Shown one piece after another: positions 36,566 to 45,804 of a DNA stretch of 52,873 bases. The position numbers were made by a program, and so were the translations under genes. The notes under the pieces were generated by a model. That model searched no databases, had not been told where the DNA came from, and worked only from the letters and a program-made list of their open reading frames with translations. The stretch is from NCBI RefSeq assembly GCF_014646215.1, contig NZ_BMNA01000019.1, positions 1 to 52,873 on the forward strand, given 5' to 3'. The stretch is from Nakamurella endophytica (GTDB lineage Bacteria; Actinomycetota; Actinomycetes; Mycobacteriales; Nakamurellaceae). Position 1 is the stretch's first letter, and the number at the start of each line of letters is the position of its first letter.

Positions 36566-37707
36566 CCCAGTCCCAGCGCGCCGGCGACGGCCTCGGCCGA
36601 CACCGGGACGACGACCGGCTCGGTCATGGCGGTCAACGCGGTGGTGGGGTCCTTGAGACCGGTGCCGGTCACCGTGCACACCACCGTCGCCCCGCGGGGC
36701 AGCCGCCCGTCGGCGGCCGTCTGCAGCAGGCCGGCCACCGACGCCGCGGACGCCGGCTCGACGAACACGCCCTCCCGGGAGGCGACCAGCCGGTAGGCCT
36801 CCAGGATCTGATCGTCGGTGACCGCGTCGATCAGCCCGCCGGAGTCGTCGCGCGCCGTGATCGCGCCGTGCCAGGACGCCGGGGAGCCGATCCGGATCGC
36901 GGTGGCGACGGTCTCCGGATCCGGCACCGGTCGGCCGAGCACCAGCGGCGCGGCGCCGGCCGCCTGGAACCCGAACATCCGGGGCGTCGTGCCGACCACG
37001 CCGGAGTCCCGGTACTCGCGGTACCCGCGCCAGTAGGCGGTGATGTTGCCGGCGTTGCCGACCGGCAGCAGGTGCACGTCCGGGGCCCGGCCGAGCACGT
37101 CGCAGACCTCGAACGCCGCGGTCTTCTGCCCCTCGATCCGGACCGGGTTCACCGAGTTGACCAGCTCGACGTCGTCGTGGTCGGCGGCCGTCTTCCGGGC
37201 CAGCTCCAGGCAGTCGTCGAAGTTGCCCTCGACCTGCAGGATCCGCGCCCCGTACGCCACCGCCTGCGCCAGCTTCCCGGAGGCGATCTTCCCCTGCGGC
37301 ACCAGCACCGCGCTGGTCAGGCCGGCGCGGGCGGCGTAGGCCGCGGCCGAGGCCGAGGTGTTGCCCGTGGACGCGCAGATGACCGCCCGGGCGCCGCCGG
37401 CCAGCGCGTGGGTGACCGCGACGGTCATCCCGCGGTCCTTGAACGAGCCGGTGGGGTTGGCGCCCTCGACCTTGAGGTACACGTCCGCACCCGTGCGCCG
37501 GGACAGCTCCGGTGCCGGCACCAGGGGCGTGCCGCCCTCCAGCAGGGTGACCACGCGCGCGCCCGGCGGGACGGCGACCCGGTCGGCGTAGGCGGCGATC
37601 AGACCCGGCCAACCGGCCCGGGCAGCCGCCGGCACGGTCGGCACCGTCGGCACGGTCGGCACCGTGGGCACGGTCGGCCCTGCGGACACGGTCGGGACGG
37701 TGCTCAT
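36562..37707 (-). CDS. thrC: Threonine synthase with repetitive N-terminal extension
   Basis: 381 aa. PLP enzyme converting O-phosphohomoserine to threonine. Seen: PLP-lysine Lys90 in [11 protein letters not shown], the phosphate-binding [17 protein letters not shown] in part, [15 protein letters not shown], and the late [11 protein letters not shown]. Before the catalytic part lies a (Val-Pro-Thr)n stretch, residues about 12-26, encoded by imperfect 9-bp repeats; this part is absent from typical threonine synthases. The ATG overlaps the hom stop as ATGA. Confidence 0.95.
   Translation of the reverse strand: MSTVPTVSAGPTVPTVPTVPTVPTVPAAARAGWPGLIAAYADRVAVPPGARVVTLLEGGTPLVPAPELSRRTGADVYLKVEGANPTGSFKDRGMTVAVTHALAGGARAVICASTGNTSASAAAYAARAGLTSAVLVPQGKIASGKLAQAVAYGARILQVEGNFDDCLELARKTAADHDDVELVNSVNPVRIEGQKTAAFEVCDVLGRAPDVHLLPVGNAGNITAYWRGYREYRDSGVVGTTPRMFGFQAAGAAPLVLGRPVPDPETVATAIRIGSPASWHGAITARDDSGGLIDAVTDDQILEAYRLVASREGVFVEPASAASVAGLLQTAADGRLPRGATVVCTVTGTGLKDPTTALTAMTEPVVVPVSAEAVAGALGLG
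37631..37680 (-). repeat. 9-bp tandem repeat encoding Val-Pro-Thr in thrC
   Basis: Five units of (G/C)GT(C/G)GGCAC on the plus strand, the last ending GCCC. The unit is the same as in the rho repeat but is read in another frame. Confidence 0.8.
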
Positions 37708-39008
37708 GCGACCTCCCCCATCACCCTCATCACCGAGGTGACCCGGTGTACGGCCGGCAGCTGGTGCAGCGTCGCCACGGTCGACGCCAGGTCGGCGTCC
37801 GGCGCGGAATGGGTCACCACGACGAGGGCGGCGTCCCGGCCACGACCCTGCTGCCGGACCGTCGAGATCGAGACGCCGGCCTCGGCGAAGGCGGACGCCA
37901 CCGCGGCGAGCACACCGGCGCGGTCGTCGACGTCCAGGCTGATGTGGTACCGCGCCGGGACGCTGCCGATCGACTCCACCGGCAGGTCCGCGTAGGCGCT
38001 CTCCCGCGGCCCGCGGCCGCCGGCCACCCGGTTGCGGGCCACGGCCACCAGGTCGCCCAGCACCGCGGAGGCGGTCGGCGCTCCCCCGGCGCCCGGACCG
38101 TAGAACATCAACCGGCCCGCGGACTCCGCCTCGACGTAGACGGCGTTGTACGCGCCGTCGACCACGGCCAGCGGGTGCGTCCTGGGCAGCATCACCGGGT
38201 GCACCCGGGCCGACACCGACTCGCCGCCGTCGGGCCGGCGGATCCGCTCGCAGATGGCCAGCAGCTTGACCACGCAGCCGATGTCGGCCGCCGCGGCGAC
38301 GTCGGCCGCGGTCACCCTGGAGATGCCTTCGCGGTGCACGTCCGCCGCGCCGACCCGGGTGTGGAAGCCGACCGAGGCCAGGATGGCGGCCTTGGCCGCG
38401 GCGTCGAACCCGTCGACGTCCGCCGTCGGGTCCGCCTCGGCGTAACCGAGCCGGGTCGCCTCCTTGAGGGCGTACTCGTAGCTGTCGCCGCCGGCGGTCA
38501 TCGCGGACAGCACGAAGTTGGTGGTGCCGTTGACGATCCCCAGGATCCGGGTGATCCGGTCCCCGGCCAGCGACTCGCGCAGCGGCCGGATGAGCGGGAT
38601 GGCGCCGGCGACCGCGGCCTCGAAGTACAGGTCGGTGCCGGCCAGGTCCGCCGCCTCGTAGAGCTCGGGGCCCTCCTCGGCCAGCAGCGCCTTGTTCGCG
38701 GTGACCACGCCTGCGCCGCGGCGCAGCGCCGTGAGCAGGAGGTCCTTGGTGGGCCGGGTACCGCCGATCACCTCGACGACGACGTCGACGTCCGGCCGGG
38801 CGACCAGGGCGGCGGCGTCGGTGGTCAGGAGGTCCGCCGGGATGTCCGGGTGCCGGTGCGGCCGGCGGACGGCGACGCCGGCCAGCTCCAGCGGTGCACC
38901 GATGCGGGCGGCCAGGTCGGCGCCCTGCTCGCGGAGCAGCCGGACGACCTGCGACCCGACCACCCCCGCGCCGAGCACGCCGACCCGCACCGGAGCGGCT
39001 GCGGTCAC
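37704..39008 (-). CDS. hom: Homoserine dehydrogenase
   Basis: 434 aa. NAD(P)H reduction of aspartate semialdehyde to homoserine, the branch point to threonine and methionine. Seen: dinucleotide-binding [25 protein letters not shown], the substrate-binding [14 protein letters not shown], the catalytic-lysine segment [19 protein letters not shown] in part, and a C-terminal ACT domain (about 355-434, [26 protein letters not shown] in part), so threonine feedback is likely. Start and stop overlap the neighbouring genes by 4 bp. Confidence 0.97.
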   Translation of the reverse strand: MTAAAPVRVGVLGAGVVGSQVVRLLREQGADLAARIGAPLELAGVAVRRPHRHPDIPADLLTTDAAALVARPDVDVVVEVIGGTRPTKDLLLTALRRGAGVVTANKALLAEEGPELYEAADLAGTDLYFEAAVAGAIPLIRPLRESLAGDRITRILGIVNGTTNFVLSAMTAGGDSYEYALKEATRLGYAEADPTADVDGFDAAAKAAILASVGFHTRVGAADVHREGISRVTAADVAAAADIGCVVKLLAICERIRRPDGGESVSARVHPVMLPRTHPLAVVDGAYNAVYVEAESAGRLMFYGPGAGGAPTASAVLGDLVAVARNRVAGGRGPRESAYADLPVESIGSVPARYHISLDVDDRAGVLAAVASAFAEAGVSISTVRQQGRGRDAALVVVTHSAPDADLASTVATLHQLPAVHRVTSVMRVMGEVA

Positions 39009-39247
39009 GAGCGGCCCCCGCGGCGCACGGTGGAGCGGAACAGCCGGAACGAGAGCACCAGCAGCGCGACCACCATGACCAGCGCCAGCACCGCGATGGT
39101 AGTGCGCAGCCAGCCGGGCATGTCCGGGTTGACCAGCACGACCACGATCAGCACCAGCGCGCCGACGAGCAACGCCGCCGTCGGCACCAGCGACGGTGGG
39201 CGGCCGGCCCCCGCCGCCGCGCCGGTGTGGCCATCGGGTGCGGTCAC
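39005..39247 (-). CDS. Small two-helix membrane protein between lysA and hom
   Basis: 80 aa. A short Pro/Gly/Ala N-terminus, two hydrophobic segments ([17 protein letters not shown] near 23-39 and [18 protein letters not shown] near 50-67) joined by [10 protein letters not shown], and a basic tail [14 protein letters not shown] do not recognise a family. It overlaps lysA upstream and hom downstream by 4 bp each, so it is translated as part of the amino-acid operon; these overlaps, more than similarity, show that it is real. Confidence 0.75.
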   Translation of the reverse strand: MTAPDGHTGAAAGAGRPPSLVPTAALLVGALVLIVVVLVNPDMPGWLRTTIAVLALVMVVALLVLSFRLFRSTVRRGGRS

Positions 39248-40695
39248 GGCATCTCCAAGCGCATCAGGTCGTCGTAGGTCTCCCGGCGCAGCAGCACCCG
39301 GCCGGCGCCGTCGGCGACGGACAGCACCGGAGGCCGCGGCACGCGGTTGTAGGTGCTGGCCATCGCGTAGCAGTAGGCACCGGTGGCCGCCACGGCGACC
39401 AGGTCGCCGACCGCGAGGTCGGCAGGAAGGTAGCAGTCCCGCACGACGATGTCACCGCTCTCGCAGTGCTTGCCGACCACGCGGGAGCGCACCGCCGGCG
39501 CGGAGCTCTCCCGCGACGCCAGCACCACGGTGTAGTCGGCGTCGTACAGCGCGGTGCGGATGTTGTCGCTCATGCCGCCGTCCACCGACACGTAGCGGCG
39601 GGCGAGGCCACCGCCGAGCTCGACGTCCTTGATGGTGCCGACCTCGTACACCGTGACGGTCCCGGGTCCGGCGATGGCCCGCCCGGGCTCGACGGCGATC
39701 GCCGGCACCGGCAGGCCGGCCAGCTGGCACTCCCGGGTGACGATCTCGCTCAGCGACTTGGCCATGGTGTCGACCGGCGGCGGGTCGTCCGCCGAGGTGT
39801 AGGCGATGCCGAGGCCGCCGCCCAGATCCAGCGTGCGCAGCACGTCGGCCAGCTCGGGGTGCCGCTCGAGGATCTCGGTGAGGAACCGCACCAGCCGGCC
39901 GGCCGCCAGCTCGAAGCCGGCCGGGTCGAAGATCTGCGACCCGATGTGGCTGTGCAGGCCGACCAGGCGCAGGCCGTCGGCGGCCAGCACCCGCCGCACC
40001 GCCTCCGTCGCGGCCCCGCTGGCCAGCGAGAAGCCGAATTTCTGGTCCTCGTGCGCGGTGGCGATGAACTCGTGGGTGTGCGCCTCGACGCCGACCGTGA
40101 CGCGGATCATCACCGGGACCGGGCGGCGGCCGGCCGGGACGCCGCCGTTGCCGGTGTGCGGCTCGGCACGGTCGGCCCGGCGCTCGACGATCCCGGCCAG
40201 CCGGCCGATCTCGTCGAACGAGTCGACGACGACGGCACCGATCCCGGCGTCGACGGCCGCCCGCAGTTCCGCCGTGGACTTGTTCGACCCGTGCAGGGCG
40301 ATCCGGTCGGCCGGGAAACCGGCGGACAGCGCCAGCGCCAGCTCGCCTCCCGAGCAGACGTCCAGGGACAGCCGTTCCTGGTCGAGCCACCGCACCACCT
40401 CGCGGCACAGGAACGCCTTGCCGGCGTAGTGCACCTGACCGGCGTCCCCGAACGCATCGGCGAAGTCCTGGCAGCGGCTGCGGAAGTCGGCCTCGTCCAG
40501 CACGAAGAACGGGGTGCCGTGGGTGGCCGCCAGGTCCCGCACGTCGACGCCGCCGACGGCCAGCGCGCCGTCGCCGGTGCGCGTGGCGGTGCGCGGCCAG
40601 ACCTTGCGGTCCAGCAGGTTCAGGTCCCCCGCAGGGGCGTCCAGGTGTGCGGCCGGGATCTCGCCGTGGCGGGGTCCGGCCGGGTGGGCCCGCAC
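39244..40695 (-). CDS. lysA: Diaminopimelate decarboxylase
   Basis: 483 aa, GTG start. PLP enzyme making L-lysine from meso-diaminopimelate. Seen: Lys93 in [10 protein letters not shown] binds [47 protein letters not shown]; and [16 protein letters not shown], whose Cys-Glu-Ser comes from the dimer partner's active site. Family residues are complete. Only one base separates its start from the argS stop. Confidence 0.97.
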   Translation of the reverse strand: MRAHPAGPRHGEIPAAHLDAPAGDLNLLDRKVWPRTATRTGDGALAVGGVDVRDLAATHGTPFFVLDEADFRSRCQDFADAFGDAGQVHYAGKAFLCREVVRWLDQERLSLDVCSGGELALALSAGFPADRIALHGSNKSTAELRAAVDAGIGAVVVDSFDEIGRLAGIVERRADRAEPHTGNGGVPAGRRPVPVMIRVTVGVEAHTHEFIATAHEDQKFGFSLASGAATEAVRRVLAADGLRLVGLHSHIGSQIFDPAGFELAAGRLVRFLTEILERHPELADVLRTLDLGGGLGIAYTSADDPPPVDTMAKSLSEIVTRECQLAGLPVPAIAVEPGRAIAGPGTVTVYEVGTIKDVELGGGLARRYVSVDGGMSDNIRTALYDADYTVVLASRESSAPAVRSRVVGKHCESGDIVVRDCYLPADLAVGDLVAVAATGAYCYAMASTYNRVPRPPVLSVADGAGRVLLRRETYDDLMRLEMP

Positions 40696-40696
40696 G

Positions 40697-42364
40697 TCAC
40701 ATCCGCTCGGGCGCCGAGACGCCGAGCAGGTCCAGTCCCGAGGCCAGCACCTGCCGGGTGGCCGCCGACAGTCGCAGGCGGGCGGTGGTCGCCGGGGTCG
40801 GGTCGGCGTCGCCCATCGGCAGCACCCGGACGTGGTCGTAGAAGCGGTGCAGGCCGGCGGCCAGGTCCTCGAGGTAGCGGGCGACGCGGTGCGGCTCCCG
40901 CAGGTCCGCGGCGGCGGTGACGACCCCCGGGTACGCCGCGAGCAACGCCAGCAGCTCCGACTCCTGCGGGGTGTCCAGCAGGGCCGGGTCGTAGTCGACG
41001 GCGACGGCCGGGTCGCCGCCGGGCAGGCCGAGGTCCGCCGCGTTGGCCAGCATGCGGCACAGCCGGGCGTGCGCGTACTGCACGTAGAACACCGGGTTGT
41101 CGTTGCTGCTCCGGGTCCACAGGTCGATGTCCAGGTCGAGCGTGGTGTCCACCGAGTAGCGGATCAGGGCGAACCGGGCCGCGTCGACGCCGAGCGACTC
41201 GATCAGGTCGTCGAGCGAGATGACCGTGCCGGCGCGCTTGCTCATCCGCAGCGGCGCGCCGTCGCGGACCAGGTTGACCAGCTGGCCGATCAGCACCTCG
41301 ACGACGTCGGGGTCGTCGCCGAACGCGGCGGCCGCGGCCTTGAGCCGGGCCACGTAGCCGTGGTGGTCGGCGCCGAGCATGTAGATGCAGAGGTCGAACC
41401 CGCGGGCCCGCTTGTCCAGGAAGTACGCCAGGTCCGCCGCGATGTAGGCGGGCTCGCCGTCGGACTTGATGACGACCCGGTCCTTGTCGTCGCCGTAGGC
41501 GGTGGACGCCAACCACCAGGCGCCGTCCTTGACGTACAGGTGCCCGGAGTCCTTGAGCCGCTGCACGGCCGCCGCGACGGCCCCCGAGCTGTGCAACGAG
41601 TCCTCGTGGAAGTAGACGTCGAAGTCGGTGCCGAAGGTGTGCAGCGTCGCCTTGATCTCGTCGAACATCGCGGCGACGCCGGTGCGCCGGAACAACTCCG
41701 AGGCCTGCGCGTCCGGAAGTGCCGGCCAGTCCGGGTGTTCCGCGGTGATCGCCGCCGCGATGTCGCCGATGTAGGCGCCGCCGTAGCCGTCCTCGGGTGC
41801 CGGTTCGTGGCGAGCGGCGGCCAGCAGCGACCGGGCGAAGCGGTCGATCTGGGCGCCGGCGTCGTTGAAGTAGTACTCGCGCACCACCTCTGCGCCCTGC
41901 GCCGACAGCACCCGGCCCAGCGCGTCGCCCACCGCGGCCCACCGCGCGCCACCGATGTGCACCGGGCCGGTCGGGTTGGCCGAGACGAACTCCAGGTTGA
42001 TCCGCCGGCCCTTGAGCCCGTCGGACCGCCCGTAGCCGGCGCCGGCGGCCAGGATCCGGCCGGGCAGCGCACCGGCGGCGGCCGCCTCGAGCGTGATGTT
42101 CAGAAAGCCCGGCCCGGCCACCTCGACCGCCGCGACGCCGTCCGCCTGCCGCAGGTGGGTGGCGACGGTGTCGGCGATGGCCCGCGGCGGCAGCCCGGCC
42201 GCCTTGGCCAGCTTGAGGGCCACCGGCGTGGCGTAGTCGCCGTGCTCCCGGGAGCGCGGGCGGTCGATCGTGATCTCGTCCGGCACCTGCACGTCGAGCT
42301 CGCCCGCACGGACGGCCGCGACGAGGGCGGCGCGGACGGCGTCGGCGAGGTGCAGGGGATTCAC
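40697..42364 (-). CDS. argS: Arginyl-tRNA synthetase
   Basis: 555 aa, GTG start. Charges tRNA-Arg. Seen: N-terminal Add-1 domain, class I HIGH motif as HIGG (residues 136-139, in [14 protein letters not shown]), [12 protein letters not shown], the [10 protein letters not shown] segment, and KMSKS as RMSKRAGT, then a DALR anticodon-binding C-terminus with [12 protein letters not shown]. First gene of the leftward amino-acid run; TAGACT 6 nt before the GTG predicts a leaderless operon mRNA. Confidence 0.97.
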   Translation of the reverse strand: MNPLHLADAVRAALVAAVRAGELDVQVPDEITIDRPRSREHGDYATPVALKLAKAAGLPPRAIADTVATHLRQADGVAAVEVAGPGFLNITLEAAAAGALPGRILAAGAGYGRSDGLKGRRINLEFVSANPTGPVHIGGARWAAVGDALGRVLSAQGAEVVREYYFNDAGAQIDRFARSLLAAARHEPAPEDGYGGAYIGDIAAAITAEHPDWPALPDAQASELFRRTGVAAMFDEIKATLHTFGTDFDVYFHEDSLHSSGAVAAAVQRLKDSGHLYVKDGAWWLASTAYGDDKDRVVIKSDGEPAYIAADLAYFLDKRARGFDLCIYMLGADHHGYVARLKAAAAAFGDDPDVVEVLIGQLVNLVRDGAPLRMSKRAGTVISLDDLIESLGVDAARFALIRYSVDTTLDLDIDLWTRSSNDNPVFYVQYAHARLCRMLANAADLGLPGGDPAVAVDYDPALLDTPQESELLALLAAYPGVVTAAADLREPHRVARYLEDLAAGLHRFYDHVRVLPMGDADPTPATTARLRLSAATRQVLASGLDLLGVSAPERM

Positions 42365-42370
42365 CGGTCC

Positions 42371-42376
42371 AGTCTA
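42371..42376 (-). promoter_or_regulatory. -10 box of argS and the lysA-hom-thrCB run, leaderless
   Basis: TAGACT on the minus strand with 6 nt to the GTG at 42364. Confidence 0.6.
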
Positions 42377-42479
42377 GGGAAGCGCCGGCCCCCGGTTCCC
42401 CGCCCGGCGGCCCGCCGGCGGCGTGCTCCCGCTCACCCTGCTCTGCCGCGGTTCACAACCAGGTCACCGGCGGCGCCCT

Positions 42480-42485
42480 TAGACT
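42480..42485 (+). promoter_or_regulatory. Candidate -10 box for the DUF3105-DUF305 pair
   Basis: TAGACT, 68 bp before the ATG at 42554; a TTCACA at 42452 is too far (22 bp) for a standard -35. Confidence 0.35.
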
Positions 42486-42553
42486 CGGCGCGTCCGTCAG
42501 CGCTCGGGGACCCTGCAGCGCCCCGACCAGCGCACGAACGAGGTACGCACACC

Positions 42554-43531
42554 ATGATGGCCAGCGGCAAGTCCGCCAAGCGATCGCGCCCCGTGGCGCC
42601 CGTCGTCTCCCGCCGGCAGGGCCTGCCGTGGATCACCATCGGCGCCGTCGCCGTGGTCGTGGCGCTGATCGCCGCGATCTTCGTGGTCGTCTACTCCAAG
42701 CAGCGGGACAAGGACGCCGACGCCGCCGCGGCGGCGCCCTGGGTGCCCAGCGCCGACAACATGGACCCGTCGACGGCCATCCCGGGCATCTACGTCGGCA
42801 AGTCCGTCACCGCGGACGGCACCATCACCTACCCCGACTACAAGGCGGCGCTGCACGTCAACGCCACCCAGCGGGTGGCCTACGACCGGTTCCCGCCGGT
42901 CGGCGGCCCGCACGACGCCACCTGGGCCGCCTGCAACGGCGTCGTGTACGGCAAGGCCGTGCGCGACGAGAACATGGTGCACACCCTCGAGCACGGCGCC
43001 GTCTGGATCGCCTACAACCCTGCCAAGCTCGCTCCCGGTGACCTGGACGTGCTCAAGGGCCTGGTGACCGGGCAGACGTTCATCTCGATGTCGCCGTACC
43101 CGACCCTGGACCAGCCGATCTCCCTGCAGTCCTGGGGCCACCAGCTCAAGGTCCAGTCGGCGTCCGACCCGCGGGTCAAGGAATTCATCACCGCGCTGCG
43201 GCTGAACCAGTACGTCTACCCGGAGATCGGCGCGACCTGCGACCAGCCGACCTTTGACACCGAGAACCCGCCCGCCTTCGACCCCAGCCCGCGCGGCGCC
43301 GACGCCATCCCGCTGAGCGGCGCCGGGCTGACCACCGCGACGAGCGAGATGGCCGGTGCCGACTCGGGCAGCCAGTCCGGCGAGGTCTCCGGCGTGCAGA
43401 CGGGCGCGACGTCCGGCGCCGCCACCTCCCCCGCGGTGACCGCCGGCTCCGGCACGGCCGGCACCGCCCCCGTCACGCCTTCTGCCACCGCGGGCACCGG
43501 CACGCCCGCGGCGACCCCGACCAGCCGATGA
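42554..43531 (+). CDS. DUF3105 membrane-anchored protein
   Basis: 325 aa. Basic N-terminus, one membrane helix (ITIGAVAVVVALIAAIFVVVY, near 27-47), and an extracytoplasmic DUF3105 domain with PVGGPHDATWAACNGVVYG, then DENMVHTLEHGAVWIAYNP, the conserved HxxEHG-type pattern of the family. A Thr/Ser/Ala/Gly-rich tail of about 65 residues follows. Family function is unknown; the conserved His/Glu/Cys hint at a metal site. GAGG lies 10 nt before ATG 42554 (a second ATG follows at 42557). The stop overlaps the DUF305 start as ATGA. Confidence 0.88.
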   Translation: MMASGKSAKRSRPVAPVVSRRQGLPWITIGAVAVVVALIAAIFVVVYSKQRDKDADAAAAAPWVPSADNMDPSTAIPGIYVGKSVTADGTITYPDYKAALHVNATQRVAYDRFPPVGGPHDATWAACNGVVYGKAVRDENMVHTLEHGAVWIAYNPAKLAPGDLDVLKGLVTGQTFISMSPYPTLDQPISLQSWGHQLKVQSASDPRVKEFITALRLNQYVYPEIGATCDQPTFDTENPPAFDPSPRGADAIPLSGAGLTTATSEMAGADSGSQSGEVSGVQTGATSGAATSPAVTAGSGTAGTAPVTPSATAGTGTPAATPTSR

Positions 43532-44388
43532 CCGCACCGGGTCCCGGCCCGGCCGGGTCCGCGGACGCCGGACCGGCCGCCGGGACGCCGGACGCGGCCG
43601 GCGCTGTCCCGGCTGGGCCGGCCGAGCCGGACCGCGGCCGGGGCCCGGTGGCCCGCTGGGGGGTGCGCGGCACGGTCGTGCTGGCCGCCCTGGCCGCCGT
43701 GGTGCTGCTGGCCGTCGGCGCGACGCTCGGTGTGGCGCTGGCCCCGCAGCGCTCGGCGTCCGCGGGTCCGCTCGGCGGCACCCCGAGCGCGGTGGACGTC
43801 GGGTTCGCCCAGGACATGATCGTCCACCACAACCAGGGCGTGCTGCTGGCCCACTACGGCGAGCTGGACGGGACGGACCCGGACACCCGGACGGTCGCCT
43901 ACGACATCAACTACACGCAGACCGCCCAGCTCGGACAGATGCAGGGCTGGCTCGCGTTGTGGGGGGCGCCGCAGGTGGACAGCGGCACCCCGATGGCCTG
44001 GATGTCCGCCGGCGGTCACGGTGGGATGGCGGGCATGGCGGGGATGTCCGCGTCCGCCGGCGCGACGGACACCGCGGCCGGTGGGATCGACCCGGCGAAC
44101 GGCGTGATCATGCCGGGGATGGCCTCGAACGCCGACATCGCCAAGCTGAAGTCGTTGCGCGGCAAGGCCTCGGACGTCTTCTTCCTGCAGCTGATGATCC
44201 GCCACCACCAGGGCGGCGCGGTCATGATGCAGTACGCCGCCGCGCACGCCGACGTGCCGACGGTGCGCAACTTCGCGGGCAAGATGCTCGAGACGCAGTC
44301 GTCCGAGATCTCGGTGATGACGCAGATGCTGTCCGGCATGGGTGGCCGGCCGCTGCCGTTCACGGCGCCGGTACTGCCGACCGGCTGA
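43528..44388 (+). CDS. DUF305 membrane-anchored Met/His-rich protein
   Basis: 286 aa. A Pro/Gly/Ala-rich leader of about 45 residues, one membrane helix (GTVVLAALAAVVLLAVGATLG in part, near 48-67), and two DUF305 half-repeats, each opening with a His-pair motif: FAQDMIVHHNQGVLLA and LQLMIRHHQGGAVMMQ. Between and around them it is rich in Met and His (MAWMSAGGHGGMAGMAGM, given here in part). DUF305 proteins are ferritin-like helical bundles; copper binding has been suggested for relatives and fits the composition, but is inference here. Translationally coupled to the DUF3105 gene. Confidence 0.88.
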   Translation: MTAPGPGPAGSADAGPAAGTPDAAGAVPAGPAEPDRGRGPVARWGVRGTVVLAALAAVVLLAVGATLGVALAPQRSASAGPLGGTPSAVDVGFAQDMIVHHNQGVLLAHYGELDGTDPDTRTVAYDINYTQTAQLGQMQGWLALWGAPQVDSGTPMAWMSAGGHGGMAGMAGMSASAGATDTAAGGIDPANGVIMPGMASNADIAKLKSLRGKASDVFFLQLMIRHHQGGAVMMQYAAAHADVPTVRNFAGKMLETQSSEISVMTQMLSGMGGRPLPFTAPVLPTG

Positions 44389-44503
44389 ACCGCGACGGCC
44401 GCGGCGCCGGACCGCTCGGCCCGGCCCGCCACCGGCTCTCCCGCCGAACGGCGGCCGCCCCTCCCCCGGTCGCGCGGCGGCGAGGGGCCCGCCGCCGGTG
44501 CGG

Positions 44504-44509
44504 TAGAGT
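44504..44509 (+). promoter_or_regulatory. -10 box of tRNA-Arg
   Basis: TAGAGT 10 nt before the mature tRNA 5' end. No -35 recognised. Confidence 0.5.
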
Positions 44510-44519
44510 TCCATCTCGC

Positions 44520-44594
44520 GCCCCCGTAGCTCAGGGGATAGAGCACCGCCCTCCGGAGGCGGGTGCGCAGGTTCGAATCCTGCCGGGGGCACCA
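44520..44594 (+). tRNA. tRNA-Arg (anticodon CCG)
   Basis: Full cloverleaf: acceptor GCCCCCG paired with CGGGGGC, D-arm GCTC/GAGC, anticodon stem CCGCC/GGCGG with loop CTCCGGA (anticodon CCG, reads CGG), variable GTGC, T-arm GCAGG-TTCGAAT-CCTGC, discriminator A and an encoded CCA at 44592-44594. Confidence 0.97.
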
Positions 44595-44680
44595 GGCGCG
44601 GCGACCGTGGGAAACGGGCCGCCCCTCTCCTCCGCTCCCCGTTCACCAGGGACGAATGCTCTCCCGGGAATCGCGCCACC

Positions 44681-44699
44681 GGGGCACTGTCGGTGCCCC
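44681..44699. promoter_or_regulatory. Inverted repeat upstream of the DinB-like gene
   Basis: GGGGCAC-TGTCG-GTGCCCC, perfect 7-bp arms. It lies 86 nt after the tRNA and just before a TACCGT box (44704-44709), so it could be the tRNA terminator or an operator over the -35 region of the next gene. Confidence 0.4.
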
Positions 44700-44747
44700 G
44701 CCCTACCGTCTGGACCACCACGTCCGAACGGTGACAGGAGCGCCCCC

Positions 44748-45281
44748 GTGACCACCACCCTCTCCACGCCGTCCCCGGCCACCGCGCCGGACACCGATCC
44801 CGAGCGGGCCGACCTGCTGGCGACTCTGGCCAAGCACCGGTTCTTCCTCACCCACCCGGCCCGCGGCCTGACCGACGAGCAGGCGGCAGCCCGGCCGTTG
44901 CCCAGCGAGCTGTGCATCGGCGGGCTCGTCAAGCACGTCACGGCCACGGAGCGCGGGTGGGTCGGCTTCGTCCGCGGCGGCCCCGCCGAGATGGAACGCG
45001 CGGCGGGCGACTGGTGGGCCGGCCACCACATGCTGCCCGGTGACACGCTGGCCGGGCTGCTCGACGACTACCGCGCGGCGGCCGACGAGACCACCCGCCT
45101 GGTGCTGGAGCTGCCCGACCTCAACGCCACCCGGCCGCTGCCGGAGGCGCCCTGGTTCGCGCCGGGCGAGAGCTGGTCGGTGCGGCGCGTGCTGCTGCAC
45201 CTGATCGCCGAGATCGCGCAGCACGCCGGGCACGCGGACATGATCCGGGAGGCCATCGACGGGGCGAAGAGCATGGGTTGA
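44748..45281 (+). CDS. DinB-superfamily protein (DUF664)
   Basis: 177 aa, GTG start with AGGAG seven nt upstream (44736-44740). Four-helix DinB/DUF664 fold: LLATLAKHRFFLTHPARGLTDEQAAARPLPSELCIGGLVKH in part, then GWVGFVRGG and the conserved end LLHLIAEIAQHAGHADMIREA in part, with histidines placed as in the metal site. DinB-like proteins of actinobacteria include mycothiol-dependent transferases; the substrate here is unknown. A long open frame through the upstream tRNA is not coding. Confidence 0.85.
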   Translation: MTTTLSTPSPATAPDTDPERADLLATLAKHRFFLTHPARGLTDEQAAARPLPSELCIGGLVKHVTATERGWVGFVRGGPAEMERAAGDWWAGHHMLPGDTLAGLLDDYRAAADETTRLVLELPDLNATRPLPEAPWFAPGESWSVRRVLLHLIAEIAQHAGHADMIREAIDGAKSMG

Positions 45282-45343
45282 CCCTCCCCGGGGCCGACCG
45301 GACCCGCCGGGACGGTCGACCGGCCACCGGACCACGGCGGCGG

Positions 45344-45804
45344 TCAGCCGGCCCGGCGGCGCCCCGCCTGCAAGGCGTCGGCCTCCCGGGCGACGCCGCG
45401 CAGCCCGCGCCGACGGGCCTCCGCGGCGACCGCGGCCAGCTCGTCCCGCGGGCCAGCGGCCCCGTCGTGGGCCCCGCCGTCGGCCCCGGCCGGGCCCGAC
45501 GTCCCGGGGCCGGAGCCGGGAGCGGTACCGGGGCCACCGGATCCGCCGGTGTCGCCGGTATCGCCCGCCGGTGCCAGCTGCACGGCGAGCAACCGGCAGC
45601 GCAGCAACGTGCCGGGACTGCCGCCCTCGACGGCCAGCGTCCTGGCGCGCGCCAGGTGTGCGCGTGCGGCGTCGACGTCACCGGCGAGCAGGGCCAGCCG
45701 AGCCAGCGCCAGCGGTACGACGGACACCACGCCGACCTGGCCGACGGTGGCCACGAGCCCGGCCAGCGGCGTCAGCAGCCGGGTCAGCGCCGGCTCGAGC
45801 GGGG
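45344..45804 (-). pseudogene. C-terminal TPR fragment of the BTAD regulator, in the -1 frame
   Basis: Directly behind the TGA of the BTAD regulator the adjacent frame continues about 150 codons of credible protein: TPLEPALTRLLTPLAGLVATVG, cut here after TPLAG, then LALARLALLAGDVDAARAHL, a Gly/Pro linker, and DELAAVAAEARRRGL. It has TPR-like helix pairs and no start codon or ribosome site of its own. Re-reading one base at CTG GGC TGA would join it in frame to the upstream part. It is either the lost end of a mutated gene, a sequencing error, or the product of a frameshift event. Confidence 0.7.

Noticed and set aside
44520..44594. tRNA-Arg as an integration site of a mobile element
   Set aside because: No integrase, no duplicated tRNA 3' end and no transposase were seen in the flanks.
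44389..44747. Open frame running through the tRNA into the DinB-like gene
   Set aside because: It crosses a complete tRNA-Arg; the real start is GTG 44748 with an AGGAG site.
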